Shown here: piece by piece, positions 17,251 to 27,086 of the stretch | How positions within the stretch are numbered: the first letter of the stretch is position 1 | Layout: the number at the start of each line of letters is the position of its first letter | Origin: Halostella litorea | Lineage (GTDB): Archaea; Halobacteriota; Halobacteria; Halobacteriales; Natronoarchaeaceae | DNA: 64,000 bases | Direction: 5' to 3' | Assembly (NCBI RefSeq): GCF_004785955.1 | Contig: NZ_ML214300.1 | Location: forward strand, 999,756 to 1,063,755 | Notes under the pieces: model-generated | What the model was told of the DNA's origin: nothing | The model's database searches: none | The model's input: the letters and a program-made list of their open reading frames with translations, nothing else | Program-made: the position numbers and the translations under genes

Positions 17251-18540
17251 ATGATCATCGGGTCGGCGACCCTGCCGGACGGGCGGGAACGCGACGTGCG
17301 CATCGAGGACGGGACCATCGCCGCGGTCGAGACGGGGCTGGGCGAACCCGACGTTGACGCGACCGGAAAGCGGCTGTTCCCCGGCGCGGTCGACGCCCAC
17401 GTCCACTTCCGGGAGCCGGGGTTCCCGCACAAGGAGACGTGGACGACCGGGAGCAAAAGCGCCGCAGCAGGCGGGGTGACGACCGTCGTCGACCAGCCCA
17501 ACACCGACCCGGCGACGGTGACCGGGGCGGCGTTCGACGAGAAGGCGGCGCTCGCCCGCGAATCCCACGTGGACTACGGGATCAACGGCGGCGTGTCGCC
17601 GGATTGGGACCCCGACTCGCTGTTCGAGCGGCCGCTGTTCGCGCTCGGCGAGGTGTTCCTCGCGGACTCGACCGGCGACATGGGGATCGACGCCGACCGG
17701 TTCGCCGACGCCGTCGCGCGGGCGAGCGAGGCCGACGTGCCGGTGACGGTCCACGCGGAGGACGCCGAACTGTTCGACGCGGGCGCGCTGGAGCGGGCCG
17801 GCGACGGCACCGGCCGCGACGCGGACGCCGACGCGTGGTCGGCCTACCGGACCGCCGCGGCCGAGGCCGCCGCCGTCGAGCGCGCCGTCGAGGTCGGGGC
17901 GGACGCCGACGCCGACCTGCACATCGCTCACACCAGCACGCCAGCGGGGATCGACGCCGCCAGCGAGGCCGGCGCGACCTGCGAGGTGACGCCGCACCAC
18001 CTCTTCCTCTCGCGGGACGACCTCGACGGCCTCGGGACGTTCGGCCGGATGAACCCGCCGCTCCGGAGCGAGGACCGGCGCGAGGCGGTGTACGAGCGCG
18101 TCGCCGACGGCACCGTCGACGTGGTCGCCACCGACCACGCGCCCCACACCCGCGCGGAGAAGGACGCGGGGATCCGTGACGCGCCCAGCGGCGTCCCCGG
18201 CGTGGAGACGATGCTCCCGCTGCTGCTCGAAGAGGCCCGGCAGGGCCGGCTCTCCTACGAGCGCGTGCGGGACCTCGTGGCGGCCAACCCGGCCGCGATC
18301 TTCGGCCTGCCGAACAAGGGTCGGATCGAAGCCGGGCGGGACGCCGACCTGGTCCTGTTCGACCCCGATGACGCCCGGCCGGTCCGCGGCGAGGAGTTGC
18401 ACTCGAAGTGCGGGTGGACGCCGTTCGAGGGACGGACGGCCGTGTTCCCGGAGCTAACCCTGCTCCGCGGCGAGGTCGTGTACGACGCCCGCGAGGGCGA
18501 GCGGTTCGGGGACGCCGACGGGGAGAACGTGCGCGGCTAG
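17251..18540 (+). CDS. pyrC: Dihydroorotase
   Basis: 429 residues from the ATG at 17251; a GTG three codons upstream is also possible. It catalyses the reversible cyclisation of carbamoyl aspartate to dihydroorotate in pyrimidine synthesis. Zinc-site motifs are DAHVHFREPG (His50, His52), VHAED, HIAHTST, TPHHLFLS and ATDHAPHT, followed by GVPGVETMLPLL and the terminal CGWTPFEG. The length and motif order match class I dihydroorotases of archaea. CTTACC at 17221-17226 is a weak TATA-like box about 27 bases upstream. Confidence 0.96.
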   Translation: MIIGSATLPDGRERDVRIEDGTIAAVETGLGEPDVDATGKRLFPGAVDAHVHFREPGFPHKETWTTGSKSAAAGGVTTVVDQPNTDPATVTGAAFDEKAALARESHVDYGINGGVSPDWDPDSLFERPLFALGEVFLADSTGDMGIDADRFADAVARASEADVPVTVHAEDAELFDAGALERAGDGTGRDADADAWSAYRTAAAEAAAVERAVEVGADADADLHIAHTSTPAGIDAASEAGATCEVTPHHLFLSRDDLDGLGTFGRMNPPLRSEDRREAVYERVADGTVDVVATDHAPHTRAEKDAGIRDAPSGVPGVETMLPLLLEEARQGRLSYERVRDLVAANPAAIFGLPNKGRIEAGRDADLVLFDPDDARPVRGEELHSKCGWTPFEGRTAVFPELTLLRGEVVYDAREGERFGDADGENVRG

Positions 18541-18671
18541 CGGGCAGGCGACACTGGGGGACCCGCGGCGGCGTGTCGCGCTATCGCGGAGCGCCGCGGG
18601 GCGGCGGTCAGGTCACGCCGCCCGTTGGCCGCGGCTTCGCGGAAAAAGGTGTGGCGTAGCGGGCGGACCCG

Positions 18672-19010
18672 CTACAGCCCGACGGTCGCGAGCGACGCCG
18701 CGACCATCACGCCGAGGCCGAACCCGGCGATCCGGCCCATCGCGCGCCGGGAGTCCGACTCGGTCCAGTTCGACCCGGTGTCGAGGTAGCGCTGCATGTT
18801 CTCGAAGCCGCGGCCGGCCATCACCGACCCCGACCAGCCGAGCAGGCCGAGGCCGAAGGCGAGCGCGCCGAGGGCAAACACCTGCTCGGTGGCCGTCCGG
18901 AGATCGGCCCGGACGACGAACGCCGCGACGCCGGCGACGCCGACCCCACCGCCGGCGGCGGCAGCGAGGAGGAACCGGCGGGCGGCGGCGGCGAGCCACG
19001 CGGGGGCCAC
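18672..19010 (-). CDS. Small membrane protein, last gene of the ABC importer cluster
   Basis: 112 residues with about three to four hydrophobic helices (LLAAAAGGGVGVAGVAAF; VFALGALAFGLGLLGWSG; IAGFGLGVMVAASLATVGL) and a polar loop containing RGFENMQRYL and SNWTESDSRRAMGR. It looks like a conserved haloarchaeal membrane protein of unknown function. It starts 2 bases after the stop of the DppC-type permease and is probably on the same transcript. Whether it belongs to the transporter is unclear. Confidence 0.7.
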   Translation of the reverse strand: MAPAWLAAAARRFLLAAAAGGGVGVAGVAAFVVRADLRTATEQVFALGALAFGLGLLGWSGSVMAGRGFENMQRYLDTGSNWTESDSRRAMGRIAGFGLGVMVAASLATVGL

Positions 19011-19012
19011 GG

Positions 19013-19975
19013 TCAGTCGACCGCTTCCCGCATCCGCGGGTCCAGGGCGTCGCGCATCCCGTCACCCAGCAGGTTGAACCCGAGGACGGTGACGGCCAGG
19101 AACAGACCGGGGAAGAACGACCACCACCACACCCCGGCCAGCAGGCCGTTGCGGACGCCGTTGGACAGCATCAGGCCCCACGACGGCGTGCCGGCCTGCG
19201 CGCCGAAGCCCAGGAACGAGAGGGCCGCCAGGTCGATGATCGCCAGGCCGAAGTTGAGCGTGCTCTGGACGGTGATCGGCGCGAGCGAGTTCGGCAGGAC
19301 GTGGCGGACGATCACCCGGGAGTCCCGCGCGCCGAGCGCGACGGAAGCGTCGATGTACTCGTCCTCAAGCACTTTCAGCGCCGCGCCGCGGACGACGCGG
19401 GCGAACCGCGGCGTGTACACCAGCGTCAGCGCGAAGACGGCCTTCCAGAGGCCGACGCCGAAGATGGCGACGAGCGCCAGCGCCAGCAGCAGCGACGGGA
19501 ACGACAGCAGCACGTCCATCGTCCGCATGATCACGTTGTCGACCCAGCCGCCGTAGTAGGCGGCGACGATGCCGAGCCCGACGCCGAGCGTCGTCGACGC
19601 CGCGACCGTGACGGTGCCGTACTTCAGCGCCAGCCACGCCCCGTACTGGGTGCGCAGGAACACGTCCCGCGCCTGGATGTCGGTCCCGAACGGGTGAGCA
19701 CACGAGCCCGCGTTGCCGAGCGCGCCCGTGAGCGTGCGCTGGCCGCAGGGGCCGGCGAGCTGCGGGTTCGAGCTCAGCGCCGTGTCGCTTATCGCCTCCA
19801 CGTCGAGGAAGATCCGCGAGTAGAGGGCGGTAAGGACCATCGCCAGGATGATGAGGAGGCCGAAGACGGCCAGGCGGTTCGACAGGAGTTCGGAGAGGAA
19901 CGGCGAGGCCCGCAGCCTGTCTATCAGGCCGCGGCTCGCTCGCTCCTCGGCGGCGGTGTCGGTGTCCGTGCTCAT
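19013..19975 (-). CDS. dppC: Dipeptide/oligopeptide ABC transporter permease (DppC type)
   Basis: 320 residues. The N-terminal segment and first helix (LAVFGLLIILAMVLTALYSRIF) match the OppC_N domain. After a loop with FGTDIQARDVFLR come five more helices, and the cytosolic EAA loop (EYIDASVALGARDSRVIVRHVLPNSL, in two parts) contacts the ATPase. It forms the membrane channel together with the DppB-type partner, whose stop overlaps this ATG by four bases. It is an importer for peptides or similar small solutes. Confidence 0.94.
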   Translation of the reverse strand: MSTDTDTAAEERASRGLIDRLRASPFLSELLSNRLAVFGLLIILAMVLTALYSRIFLDVEAISDTALSSNPQLAGPCGQRTLTGALGNAGSCAHPFGTDIQARDVFLRTQYGAWLALKYGTVTVAASTTLGVGLGIVAAYYGGWVDNVIMRTMDVLLSFPSLLLALALVAIFGVGLWKAVFALTLVYTPRFARVVRGAALKVLEDEYIDASVALGARDSRVIVRHVLPNSLAPITVQSTLNFGLAIIDLAALSFLGFGAQAGTPSWGLMLSNGVRNGLLAGVWWWSFFPGLFLAVTVLGFNLLGDGMRDALDPRMREAVD

Positions 19976-20985
19976 TGTTCGATCCTCGGATCGAGATACG
20001 AGTAGGTCAGGTCGACGACGAGGTTCACCAGCGTGAAGACGAACGCGAACACGAGGACGGTGCCCTGGACGAGCGGGTAGTCACCGTCCTGGATCGCGTC
20101 GACCAGCAGCTGGCCGATCCCGGGGATGGCAAACACCGTCTCGGTCAGCACCGCGCCGCCCAGCAGGCTGCCGAACTGGATCCCGATGACGGTCACGACC
20201 GGGATAAGCGCGTTCCTGAACCCGTGTTTCATCAGCGTGATCTTCGCGCCCTGCCCCTTCGCGCGTGCGGTCCGGATGTAGTCCTGCCGGATCACCTCCA
20301 GCATCGACGAGCGCATCATCCGGGAGATGAGCGCCATCGAGTAGACGCCGATGACCAGCGACGGGAGCAGCAGGTGGTGGACGGCCGAGACGAACGCGTC
20401 GACCCGGCCCAAAAGCAGGGTGTCGACGCTCAGGATCCCGGTCAGCTGGGGCACCGCGAACTCGGAGCCGATCCGCCGGCTCGTCGGGAACCACCCCAGT
20501 TCGACGGAGAAAAGCAGGATCAAAAGCGGCCCGCTCCAGAAGATCGGGACGCTGATACCCGCGAGCGCGCCGAACCGCGAGAAGTGGTCGGTGAGCGTGT
20601 CCTGCTTGACGGCGCTGATGATCCCGACGGGGATGCCGAACAGGATGCCGAATATCTGCCCGTAGACGGCCAGTTCGAGCGTGATCGGGAACTTCCAGCG
20701 AAGGACGCTCGTGACCGGCTGGCCCCGCCGGATGATGTAGGACTCGCCCAGGTCGAGGTGGAGCAGGTCCCAGAGGAACCGGCCGTACTGCACCCAGATC
20801 GGGTCGTTGAGGCCGAGCTGGCGCTCCACCTCGCGGACGGCGGCGCGGCTCGCGCGCTCGCCGGCGATCACCCGCGCGGGGTTGCCCGGCGAGAGCTGCA
20901 GTATCGAGAACACCAGCGTCGCCACTCCCAGCAACACCGGGACGAGCAACAGCAGACGCTTCAGGACGTATCGCTTGCTAATCAT
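19972..20985 (-). CDS. dppB: Dipeptide/oligopeptide ABC transporter permease (DppB type)
   Basis: 337 residues. The N-terminus (YVLKRLLLLVPVLLGVATLVFSI) and PGNPA loop are characteristic of DppB/OppB. The EAA loop reads DYIRTARAKGQ with GFRNALIPVVT, and the end carries PGIGQLLVDAI with QDGDYPLVQG. It starts 15 bases after the stop of the substrate-binding protein gene and overlaps dppC by four bases, so the two permeases are co-translated. Confidence 0.95.
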   Translation of the reverse strand: MISKRYVLKRLLLLVPVLLGVATLVFSILQLSPGNPARVIAGERASRAAVREVERQLGLNDPIWVQYGRFLWDLLHLDLGESYIIRRGQPVTSVLRWKFPITLELAVYGQIFGILFGIPVGIISAVKQDTLTDHFSRFGALAGISVPIFWSGPLLILLFSVELGWFPTSRRIGSEFAVPQLTGILSVDTLLLGRVDAFVSAVHHLLLPSLVIGVYSMALISRMMRSSMLEVIRQDYIRTARAKGQGAKITLMKHGFRNALIPVVTVIGIQFGSLLGGAVLTETVFAIPGIGQLLVDAIQDGDYPLVQGTVLVFAFVFTLVNLVVDLTYSYLDPRIEQ

Positions 20986-21000
20986 CAGGTGAGCGAGGGG

Positions 21001-22641
21001 TTAGCTCAGTTCCACCTGATTGAGGAAAGGGCCGCCGATCAGTTCGACGACGTAGTTATCGACGTTGGAACCGCGCGCGCGGAGCTCCTCGGTGTGGACC
21101 AGCGGCACCCACGGACACTCCTCGTGGAAGATCGCGCCGGCCTCCTGGTAGACGCTCTCGCGCTCGTCGTCGTCGTAGGTCGTCTGCCCGTCCTCGACGA
21201 GCCCCATGAACTCGTTGTTCGCCCACGCCGCGCGGTTGGAGGTGTTGTACCCCTCGGTGTCCCAGCTCACCCAGTCCTGGTCCTCGGGCGCGTCGACCTG
21301 CGGGTGCAGCAGCGCGTAGTAGAAGTTGTCCGGGTCGCCGTTGTCGGTCATCCAACCGAGGAAGCAGGCGTCGTGCTCGCCCTGGCTGGTGTACTCGAGG
21401 TACGACTCCCAGGTCTGCTGGTTGATCGTCACGCTGAGGCCGATGTCCTCGAGGTACGACTGGACCGTCTCGGCGGCCTGCACCGGCGAGGGGTTGTACG
21501 CGCGGGGGTTCTGGAACGTGGCGAGTTCCATCTCGAACCCGTCGCCGTAGCCGGCCTCCTCGAGCAGGGACTGCGCCTGGTCGGGGTCGTGGGGGTACGG
21601 GTCGAGGTCCTCGTTGTAGCCCATGATGCTGTCGGGGATGGGCTGGCTGGCCTGGGTCGCGATCCCCTGGTAGATGCTGTTTGCCAGCTCCTCGGTGTTG
21701 ACGGCGTAGTTCATCGCCTGCCGGACGCGCTTGTCCTGGAACGGCTCGAACTCGGCGATGTTCATCGCCATGTAGCCGACGTTCATGCCGGCGATGCGCT
21801 CGACCTCGCCCTCGCCGTTCTGGACCTGCTGGACCGACTGCGGGTCGAGCCCGTCGATGATGTCCAGTTCGCCCGCGTTCAGCGAGGAGGCGCGCGTCGA
21901 GTTCTCGCTGACGACCTCGAACACGACCTCGTCGACGTGGGGGCCCTCGCCGTAGTAGTCGTCGTACCCGGAGAGGCGGATGCGGCCGCTGCCCTCGTCG
22001 AGGTTCTCGAACTGGAACGCGCTGGTCCCGACCATCGTCGTCGAGAAGTCGGTGCCGCTCTCGATCTCGGACTTGGGGAGCACGACCAGCGCGAACGCCG
22101 CCAGGTTGGCTAGGAACGGGGCATAGCGCTTGCTGATCTCGAAGGTCAGCGTGTAGTCGTCCTCGGCGGTGACGTCCTCGACGGAGCCCAGCAGGTACGG
22201 GCCGTAGATCGAGCCGTCCTCGAAGTAGTACTCGTACTCCTCGTCGAGGAAGCGGCGGTACGTCGCGATGAAGTCGTCGGCGGTGAAGTCGTCGCCGTTG
22301 TGGAACGTGGCGTCCTCGCGGAGTTCGAGGGTCGCCGTCGTCCCGTCGAGTTCGAAGCTCGTCGCCAGCGACTTGACGAGCGCGGAACCGCCCGGCTCGA
22401 AGCCGATGAGCGCGTCGTACACCTGGTTGGTCACCTTGGCGACCTCGCCGCTGGTCGACCCCTGCGGGTCCAGCGTGTCGGAGGCCGCGCCGCGGCCGTA
22501 CGTGAGGGTGCCGCCCTCGCCGCCGTTGTCGTTGCCGTCCTCTCCGACGAGTCCGGAGATACACCCGGCGGTCATCGAAGTCGTTACCGCTGCACCGCCC
22601 GCCGCGGTCAGAAACGTGCGACGGTCCATATCCCGTGCCAT
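21001..22641 (-). CDS. ABC transporter substrate-binding lipoprotein (SBP family 5)
   Basis: 546 residues; MDRRTFL at 22629 is an alternative start. The Tat motif DRRTFLTAAGG is followed by the lipobox TAGC (Cys27), so it is exported folded and lipid-anchored outside the cell. It has the layout of peptide/nickel-binding family 5 proteins: the entry motif ASDTLDPQGST, LREDATFHNGDDFTADDF, then RVRQAMNYAVN and GDPDNFYYALLHP. It captures the solute for the DppBC channel encoded immediately downstream. Its own TATA box separates it from the ATPase gene upstream. Confidence 0.95.
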   Translation of the reverse strand: MARDMDRRTFLTAAGGAAVTTSMTAGCISGLVGEDGNDNGGEGGTLTYGRGAASDTLDPQGSTSGEVAKVTNQVYDALIGFEPGGSALVKSLATSFELDGTTATLELREDATFHNGDDFTADDFIATYRRFLDEEYEYYFEDGSIYGPYLLGSVEDVTAEDDYTLTFEISKRYAPFLANLAAFALVVLPKSEIESGTDFSTTMVGTSAFQFENLDEGSGRIRLSGYDDYYGEGPHVDEVVFEVVSENSTRASSLNAGELDIIDGLDPQSVQQVQNGEGEVERIAGMNVGYMAMNIAEFEPFQDKRVRQAMNYAVNTEELANSIYQGIATQASQPIPDSIMGYNEDLDPYPHDPDQAQSLLEEAGYGDGFEMELATFQNPRAYNPSPVQAAETVQSYLEDIGLSVTINQQTWESYLEYTSQGEHDACFLGWMTDNGDPDNFYYALLHPQVDAPEDQDWVSWDTEGYNTSNRAAWANNEFMGLVEDGQTTYDDDERESVYQEAGAIFHEECPWVPLVHTEELRARGSNVDNYVVELIGGPFLNQVELS

Positions 22642-22666
22642 ACCCTGCTATGTGACCTCACCCCTG

Positions 22667-22677
22667 TATAAATATAA
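22667..22677 (-). promoter_or_regulatory. TATA region of substrate-binding protein operon
   Basis: On the minus strand TTATATTTATA stands 26-36 bases before the ATG at 22641. It suggests that the binding protein and permeases have a promoter separate from the fused ATPase gene. Confidence 0.6.
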
Positions 22678-22801
22678 CGAACTTGCGGTAGGTATTGCCA
22701 CACCGAGACCGCCGAACGGGGACGAGTTTACTATCGTCGTAGTAACGGATCGGCGCGGATACTATAAGGGTCGACCGCCCGAAAGCGGCCGGAACCGGGG
22801 G

Positions 22802-25300
22802 TTAGCTGTCGGGGTGGAGGTGACAGGCCGCCGGGTGGGAGACGTCGCCGAGCGTCGGCTCCTCGCGCTCGCAGACGCTCTCGAAGCGGTCGCGGAGCAG
22901 GTCGGCCGCCTCGTCCCACTCCCCGTCCCGGACGAGGGCGAGCGCCTCGTCGACGGGGTCGCGGAGTTCCGGCGGGAGCGGGTCGTCGAACAGGTGTGCC
23001 CGGAGGTCCGAGACGGCGGGGTCGTCGCCCGCGGACGGGGACGCCGCCGAGTCGGTCCGGGTCTGCCCGCCGTCGGTCGCCGCACGCGAGTCAGCGGCCG
23101 ACTCCGCTATCGCCTCGACGGAGATGGCCTCGTTCTCGACGCGCTCGCGGAAGTCCATCACCGCGCGGTAGGCGTCCTGGTCCACGTCGAGGCCGTCGGG
23201 CTGGATCACCTTCGGACAGCGGGTGCGGAACCGGCAGCCGCTCGGCGGGTCGATGGGGCTTGGAACGTCGCCTTTCAGGATGATCCGGTCGTCGGTGTCG
23301 GCGAGCGGGTCCGGTTCGGGGATCGACGAGAGAAGCGCCTCCGTGTAGGGGTGTTTCGGGTCGGCGAACAGCTCGGCGGTCTCGGCGACCTCCACGATGT
23401 TGCCGAGGTACATCACGGCCACGCGGTCGCTGATGTGGCGGACGACCGAGAGGTCGTGGGCGATGAAGAGGTACGTGAGGTCGAACTCCTCCTGGAGGTC
23501 CTCCATGAGGTTGAGGATCTGGGCCTGCACGGAGACGTCCAGGGCCGACACCGGCTCGTCGGCGACGATGAAGTCGGGGTCGACCGCGAGCGCCCGCGCG
23601 ATGCCGACACGCTGGCGCTGCCCGCCCGACAGCTCGTGGGGGTAGCGGTCGCGCTGGTCGACGTCGAGGCCGACCGCCTCGATCAGCTCGTCGACCCGCT
23701 CCTGGCGGGCCTCCCGCTTCGACCGGTCGTCGTCGGGCGGCCGCTCGGGCAGGTCGTGGATCTTCAGCGGCTCCATCACCGTCTGGGCGACGGTCATCCG
23801 CGGGTCCAGCGACGACAGCGGGTCCTGGAAGATCATCTGCATGTCCTTCCGGCGCTCGCGGAGCGCGTCGTCGTCGAGCGTCGCGAGGTCGTCGCCCGCG
23901 AACAGCACCGTGCCGTCGGTCGGCTCGACGAGGCGGAGCAGCGCCCGGCCGGTCGTGGACTTGCCACAGCCGGACTCGCCGACGAGGCCCAGCGTCTCGC
24001 CCTCGTAGAGGTCGAAGTCGACGCCGTCGACCGCCCTGACGGCCTGTGGCTCGTCGGCGAGCCACCGGTCGAGCAGGTCGTCGGCCTCCGAGAAGTGTTT
24101 CTTCAGGCCGTCGACGGAGAGGAGGGGGTCGCCGCCAAACGTCTCGCTGCCGGCGGCCATCCCGCCGGCGCCCTCGCCGTACTCCGACTCGTCGAACTCC
24201 TGAAGGACGCACTTCGAGCGGTGGTTCACGTCGTCGGGGCCGTGCTGGAGGAACGGTATCTCGCCCTCGGTACACTCCGGCTGGGCCCACGGACACCGCG
24301 GCGCGAAGTGGCAGCCGTCGGGCATGTCGATGAGGTCCGGGACGTTGCCCTCGATCGGCGTGAGGCGCTCTTTCTCCTCGCGGGGGATCGACTCCAGCAG
24401 CGTGTACGTGTAGGGGTGGCTCGGGTCGTGGAATATCTCCTCGACCGGCCCCTCCTCGACGATCTCGCCGGCGTACATCACGGCGACGCGGTCGCACGTC
24501 TCGGCGACGACGCCGAGGTCGTGCGTGATGAAGAGGACGGACATGCCGACCTCGTCCTGCAGGTCGTCGATGAGGTCGAGGATCTGGGCTTGGATCGTCA
24601 CGTCCAGCGCCGTCGTCGGCTCGTCGGCGATCAGCAACTGGGGCTGGCAGGCCAGCGCGATGGCGATCAGGACGCGCTGGCGCATCCCGCCGGAGAACTC
24701 GTGGGGGTAGTCGTCGAGCCGCGCGCCCGGCTCGGGGATCCCCACGTCCTCCAGGATCTCGACGGTCGCGTCCAGCACCTCCTCGCTGATCCCGTCGCCC
24801 CGCAGCGACGGCAGCGTCTCGCGGAGCCCGTTCCACCACGAGTCGGGTTTCCGGCCGCCGTACTGGTGGAGCTGGAGGCTCTCGGCGACCTGCTCGCCGA
24901 CGGTGAGGGCGGGGTTGAGCGAGGTCATCGGGTCCTGGAAGATCATGCTCACCTCGCCGCCGCGGATCGACCGCATCGCCGGCTCGGGGGCGCTCGTGAG
25001 GTCGACGGTGCCCGCGCTCCGGTCGACGAACGCGTCCGCGTGGCGGGGGAACTCGTCGGCGAGCCGGTCGGCGAGGTCGGGGTCGTGGAACCGGACCTCG
25101 CCGCCGACGACCTCGCCGGGGTCCTCGACGAGGTCCATGGCCGACAGCGCCGTCACGCTCTTCCCGGAGCCGCTCTCCCCGACGAGACCGACCGTCTCAC
25201 CCTCGCGGATGGTCAGGTCGATCCCGTCGACGGCCTTCACCTGACCGCGGTCCGTGGCGAACTGCGTTCGGAGGTCGGAGAGTGACAGTAGATCGCTCAC
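22802..25300 (-). CDS. Fused dipeptide/oligopeptide ABC ATPase (DppD-DppF in one chain)
   Basis: 832 residues from a GTG at 25298-25300. Two complete ATPase domains lie in tandem. The first has Walker A GESGSGKS (41-48), signature FSGGMRQR and Walker [13 protein letters not shown]. The second, from about residue 395, has [17 protein letters not shown] and [12 protein letters not shown]. Each is followed by the oligopeptide C-terminal tail with clustered cysteines ([18 protein letters not shown]), thought to hold an Fe-S cluster. It energises the DppBC importer. Bacterial systems usually encode DppD and DppF separately; fusion is seen in some haloarchaea. An extra acidic 100-residue C-terminal segment ends CHLHPDS. 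Confidence 0.94.
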   Translation of the reverse strand: MSDLLSLSDLRTQFATDRGQVKAVDGIDLTIREGETVGLVGESGSGKSVTALSAMDLVEDPGEVVGGEVRFHDPDLADRLADEFPRHADAFVDRSAGTVDLTSAPEPAMRSIRGGEVSMIFQDPMTSLNPALTVGEQVAESLQLHQYGGRKPDSWWNGLRETLPSLRGDGISEEVLDATVEILEDVGIPEPGARLDDYPHEFSGGMRQRVLIAIALACQPQLLIADEPTTALDVTIQAQILDLIDDLQDEVGMSVLFITHDLGVVAETCDRVAVMYAGEIVEEGPVEEIFHDPSHPYTYTLLESIPREEKERLTPIEGNVPDLIDMPDGCHFAPRCPWAQPECTEGEIPFLQHGPDDVNHRSKCVLQEFDESEYGEGAGGMAAGSETFGGDPLLSVDGLKKHFSEADDLLDRWLADEPQAVRAVDGVDFDLYEGETLGLVGESGCGKSTTGRALLRLVEPTDGTVLFAGDDLATLDDDALRERRKDMQMIFQDPLSSLDPRMTVAQTVMEPLKIHDLPERPPDDDRSKREARQERVDELIEAVGLDVDQRDRYPHELSGGQRQRVGIARALAVDPDFIVADEPVSALDVSVQAQILNLMEDLQEEFDLTYLFIAHDLSVVRHISDRVAVMYLGNIVEVAETAELFADPKHPYTEALLSSIPEPDPLADTDDRIILKGDVPSPIDPPSGCRFRTRCPKVIQPDGLDVDQDAYRAVMDFRERVENEAISVEAIAESAADSRAATDGGQTRTDSAASPSAGDDPAVSDLRAHLFDDPLPPELRDPVDEALALVRDGEWDEAADLLRDRFESVCEREEPTLGDVSHPAACHLHPDS

Positions 25301-25404
25301 TATGTCGCATTCCGTCGGTCGGACGTGAAATAGCTTTCTACACGATCGACGGCCCGGAACTGAGAAACGAAGGTTTTTGACCGTCGGCCCTCGCGGTGTC
25401 GAGT

Positions 25405-25887
25405 ATGACAGGCCGCGGCACCGGGGATCCGGTCCCCGACTTCTGGGAGGAGGTCGTCGACGACATGGAGGCCACGGCGGCGGAGTACCGCGAGAACGGC
25501 TGGGATCCGATCGAGGTCCACCCCGGCGACGTCACCGCGCTCCCGCCCGACCACGAGCGGTTCGGGCTGGACGTACTGGTGCCCGACGGGGAGTTCGACG
25601 CCGTCGCCGACGCCGTCGACCACCCGGACGCGGCGTTCGACTCCGTCGAGGTGTTCCGCGCCGCGACCGGCGACAGCGTCTTCCTCGTCGTCGCCGTCGA
25701 GGACGCGGCGACCGAGCGCGTCGTCGTCGTCCCGGCGTTCTACGGCGTCCGGGAGGCCCGGGAGACGGTCGAGGGCGCCGCCGCCCGCGGCGAACTGCCG
25801 ATCCACCTCCGCCCCCTCTCGGTCGACGAGGTGGTCACGTTCGAGCCGTCGGACCCGTCGCCGCTGCTGCCGCCCGGCGGGGAGTAG
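25405..25887 (+). CDS. Uncharacterised haloarchaeal protein (DUF7529-like)
   Basis: 160 residues from the ATG at 25405 (a GTG at 25396 is an alternative). It is soluble and acidic with alternating helices and strands: [22 protein letters not shown], then [15 protein letters not shown] and [22 protein letters not shown], and a C-terminal [16 protein letters not shown] recall related haloarchaeal proteins under a DUF label, but the assignment is tentative. No catalytic motif is visible. It is divergent from the ABC ATPase gene. Confidence 0.7.
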   Translation: MTGRGTGDPVPDFWEEVVDDMEATAAEYRENGWDPIEVHPGDVTALPPDHERFGLDVLVPDGEFDAVADAVDHPDAAFDSVEVFRAATGDSVFLVVAVEDAATERVVVVPAFYGVREARETVEGAAARGELPIHLRPLSVDEVVTFEPSDPSPLLPPGGE

Positions 25888-25923
25888 CGCGCTCTTTGAC
25901 CGGCGCCGCGGGATCGCCCGCGG

Positions 25924-26583
25924 TCAGTCGTCGCCGGCTATCTCGTGGCCGCAGTTCGGGCACTCGGTCCCCTCGTGGCGGAGCCGCTCGCTCGACGCCC
26001 GCACCTCCCGCATCACCTCGGAGATGCGGTCCTCGGCCTCCAGTTCCTCCTCGACGGAGAGGTCGACGCCCTCGACCTCCAGCAGGAACTTCGCCACCTC
26101 CGTCGTCTCGTACATCAGTTCGTCCAGTTCCTCGGCGGTGAAGAAGTCACACATCGCGCCGTAGAGGAACGTCGCGCCGGCCTTGCGCACCTTCTCCTCG
26201 AAGGAGGCGCGGGCCTGGTTGACCGCCTGCGGCGTGTACGTGTCGGTCATGAAGGGGACCAGTTCCGGCAGGTTCTCGCCTATCTTCGTCATCTCGACGC
26301 CGGTCTCCGTGCGGAAGTCGGCACAGAGCCGTGCGATCGCCCACTCGCGGGCCGTGATGTACGTTCGGTCCCGGAGGAACTCGTTGGCGCGGTCGTACTG
26401 CGCCCCGTCCATCTTCCGGAAGCGGTCGTACTTCCGCACGTCCTCGGGGACGCCGGGCTGGGGGTCGGTCGGCTCGTCGGCGTCGCCGCCGCCGGCGGCC
26501 GAGTCGCCCTCGGTGGCGGGGTCCGCCGGCGTTTCGGAGTCGTCCCCGTCCGGGTCGTCCGCCGTCGGCGCGTCGTCGGTCAT
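25924..26583 (-). CDS. Uncharacterised haloarchaeal protein (DUF5806-like)
   Basis: 219 residues from the ATG at 26581-26583. An N-terminal disordered acidic stretch of about 45 residues leads into a helical core (YDRFRKMDGAQYDRANEFLRD; AREWAIARLCADFRTETG; GENLPELVPFMTDTYTP) and ends with one CPNCGH knuckle. A single CxxC would need a partner or a dimer to bind zinc. The core resembles the DUF5806 family of Halobacteria; the function is unknown. It stands alone, divergent from the stress-protein genes. Confidence 0.75.
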   Translation of the reverse strand: MTDDAPTADDPDGDDSETPADPATEGDSAAGGGDADEPTDPQPGVPEDVRKYDRFRKMDGAQYDRANEFLRDRTYITAREWAIARLCADFRTETGVEMTKIGENLPELVPFMTDTYTPQAVNQARASFEEKVRKAGATFLYGAMCDFFTAEELDELMYETTEVAKFLLEVEGVDLSVEEELEAEDRISEVMREVRASSERLRHEGTECPNCGHEIAGDD

Positions 26584-26717
26584 GTCCCTCCCTTTCCGAG
26601 CGGCGGGCAAAAGGGTTGCCACGGCGGGGCGGAAGTGATAGCGCGGGTGTCGGACGGCCGTCCGGGCCGCGGCCGCCGGGGGCAACTGTTTTGACACGGC
26701 GGGCGGAACACCAGCGC

Positions 26718-27086
26718 ATGAGAGTGCTGCTCGGACTCGCCGGGAGCGACGAGATGGACGTGACGCTCCGCGAGACCGTCGAACGGGCGGCGGAGGCGGG
26801 CGACGACCTGACCGTCGCCGTCCTGGAGGACGGGGAGTACGACCGCACCGGGGACGAGATGGAGGCTGAGGTCGAGGCGGTGCTGGAGGACGTCGGCGTC
26901 GACGCGACGGTCCGACACGTCACGGGCAACCCCGGGAGCGAACTGGTCCGCATCGCGGAGGACGAGGGGTTCGACCGACTCGTCATCGGCGGGGGCCAGC
27001 GCAGCCCCATGGGGAAGATCCAACTCGGGTCGATCACGGAGTTCGTCCTGCTGAACGCGCGCGTGTCGGTGACGCTGGTACGATGA
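26718..27086 (+). CDS. Universal stress protein (UspA family)
   Basis: 122 residues starting at the ATG at 26718 (MRVLLGLAGSDEMD). It has the UspA alpha/beta fold. The nucleotide-binding signature near the end is G-GGQRSPMGK-QLGS-TEFVLLNARVSVTLV, of the ATP-binding type. The stop overlaps the start of the GNAT gene (ATGA), so the two are co-translated. It is the first of four Usp genes in 2.4 kb. Confidence 0.9.
   Translation: MRVLLGLAGSDEMDVTLRETVERAAEAGDDLTVAVLEDGEYDRTGDEMEAEVEAVLEDVGVDATVRHVTGNPGSELVRIAEDEGFDRLVIGGGQRSPMGKIQLGSITEFVLLNARVSVTLVR

Noticed and set aside
18541..18671. Possible small gene after pyrC
   Set aside because: No start with sensible composition or promoter was seen in the 131-base gap.
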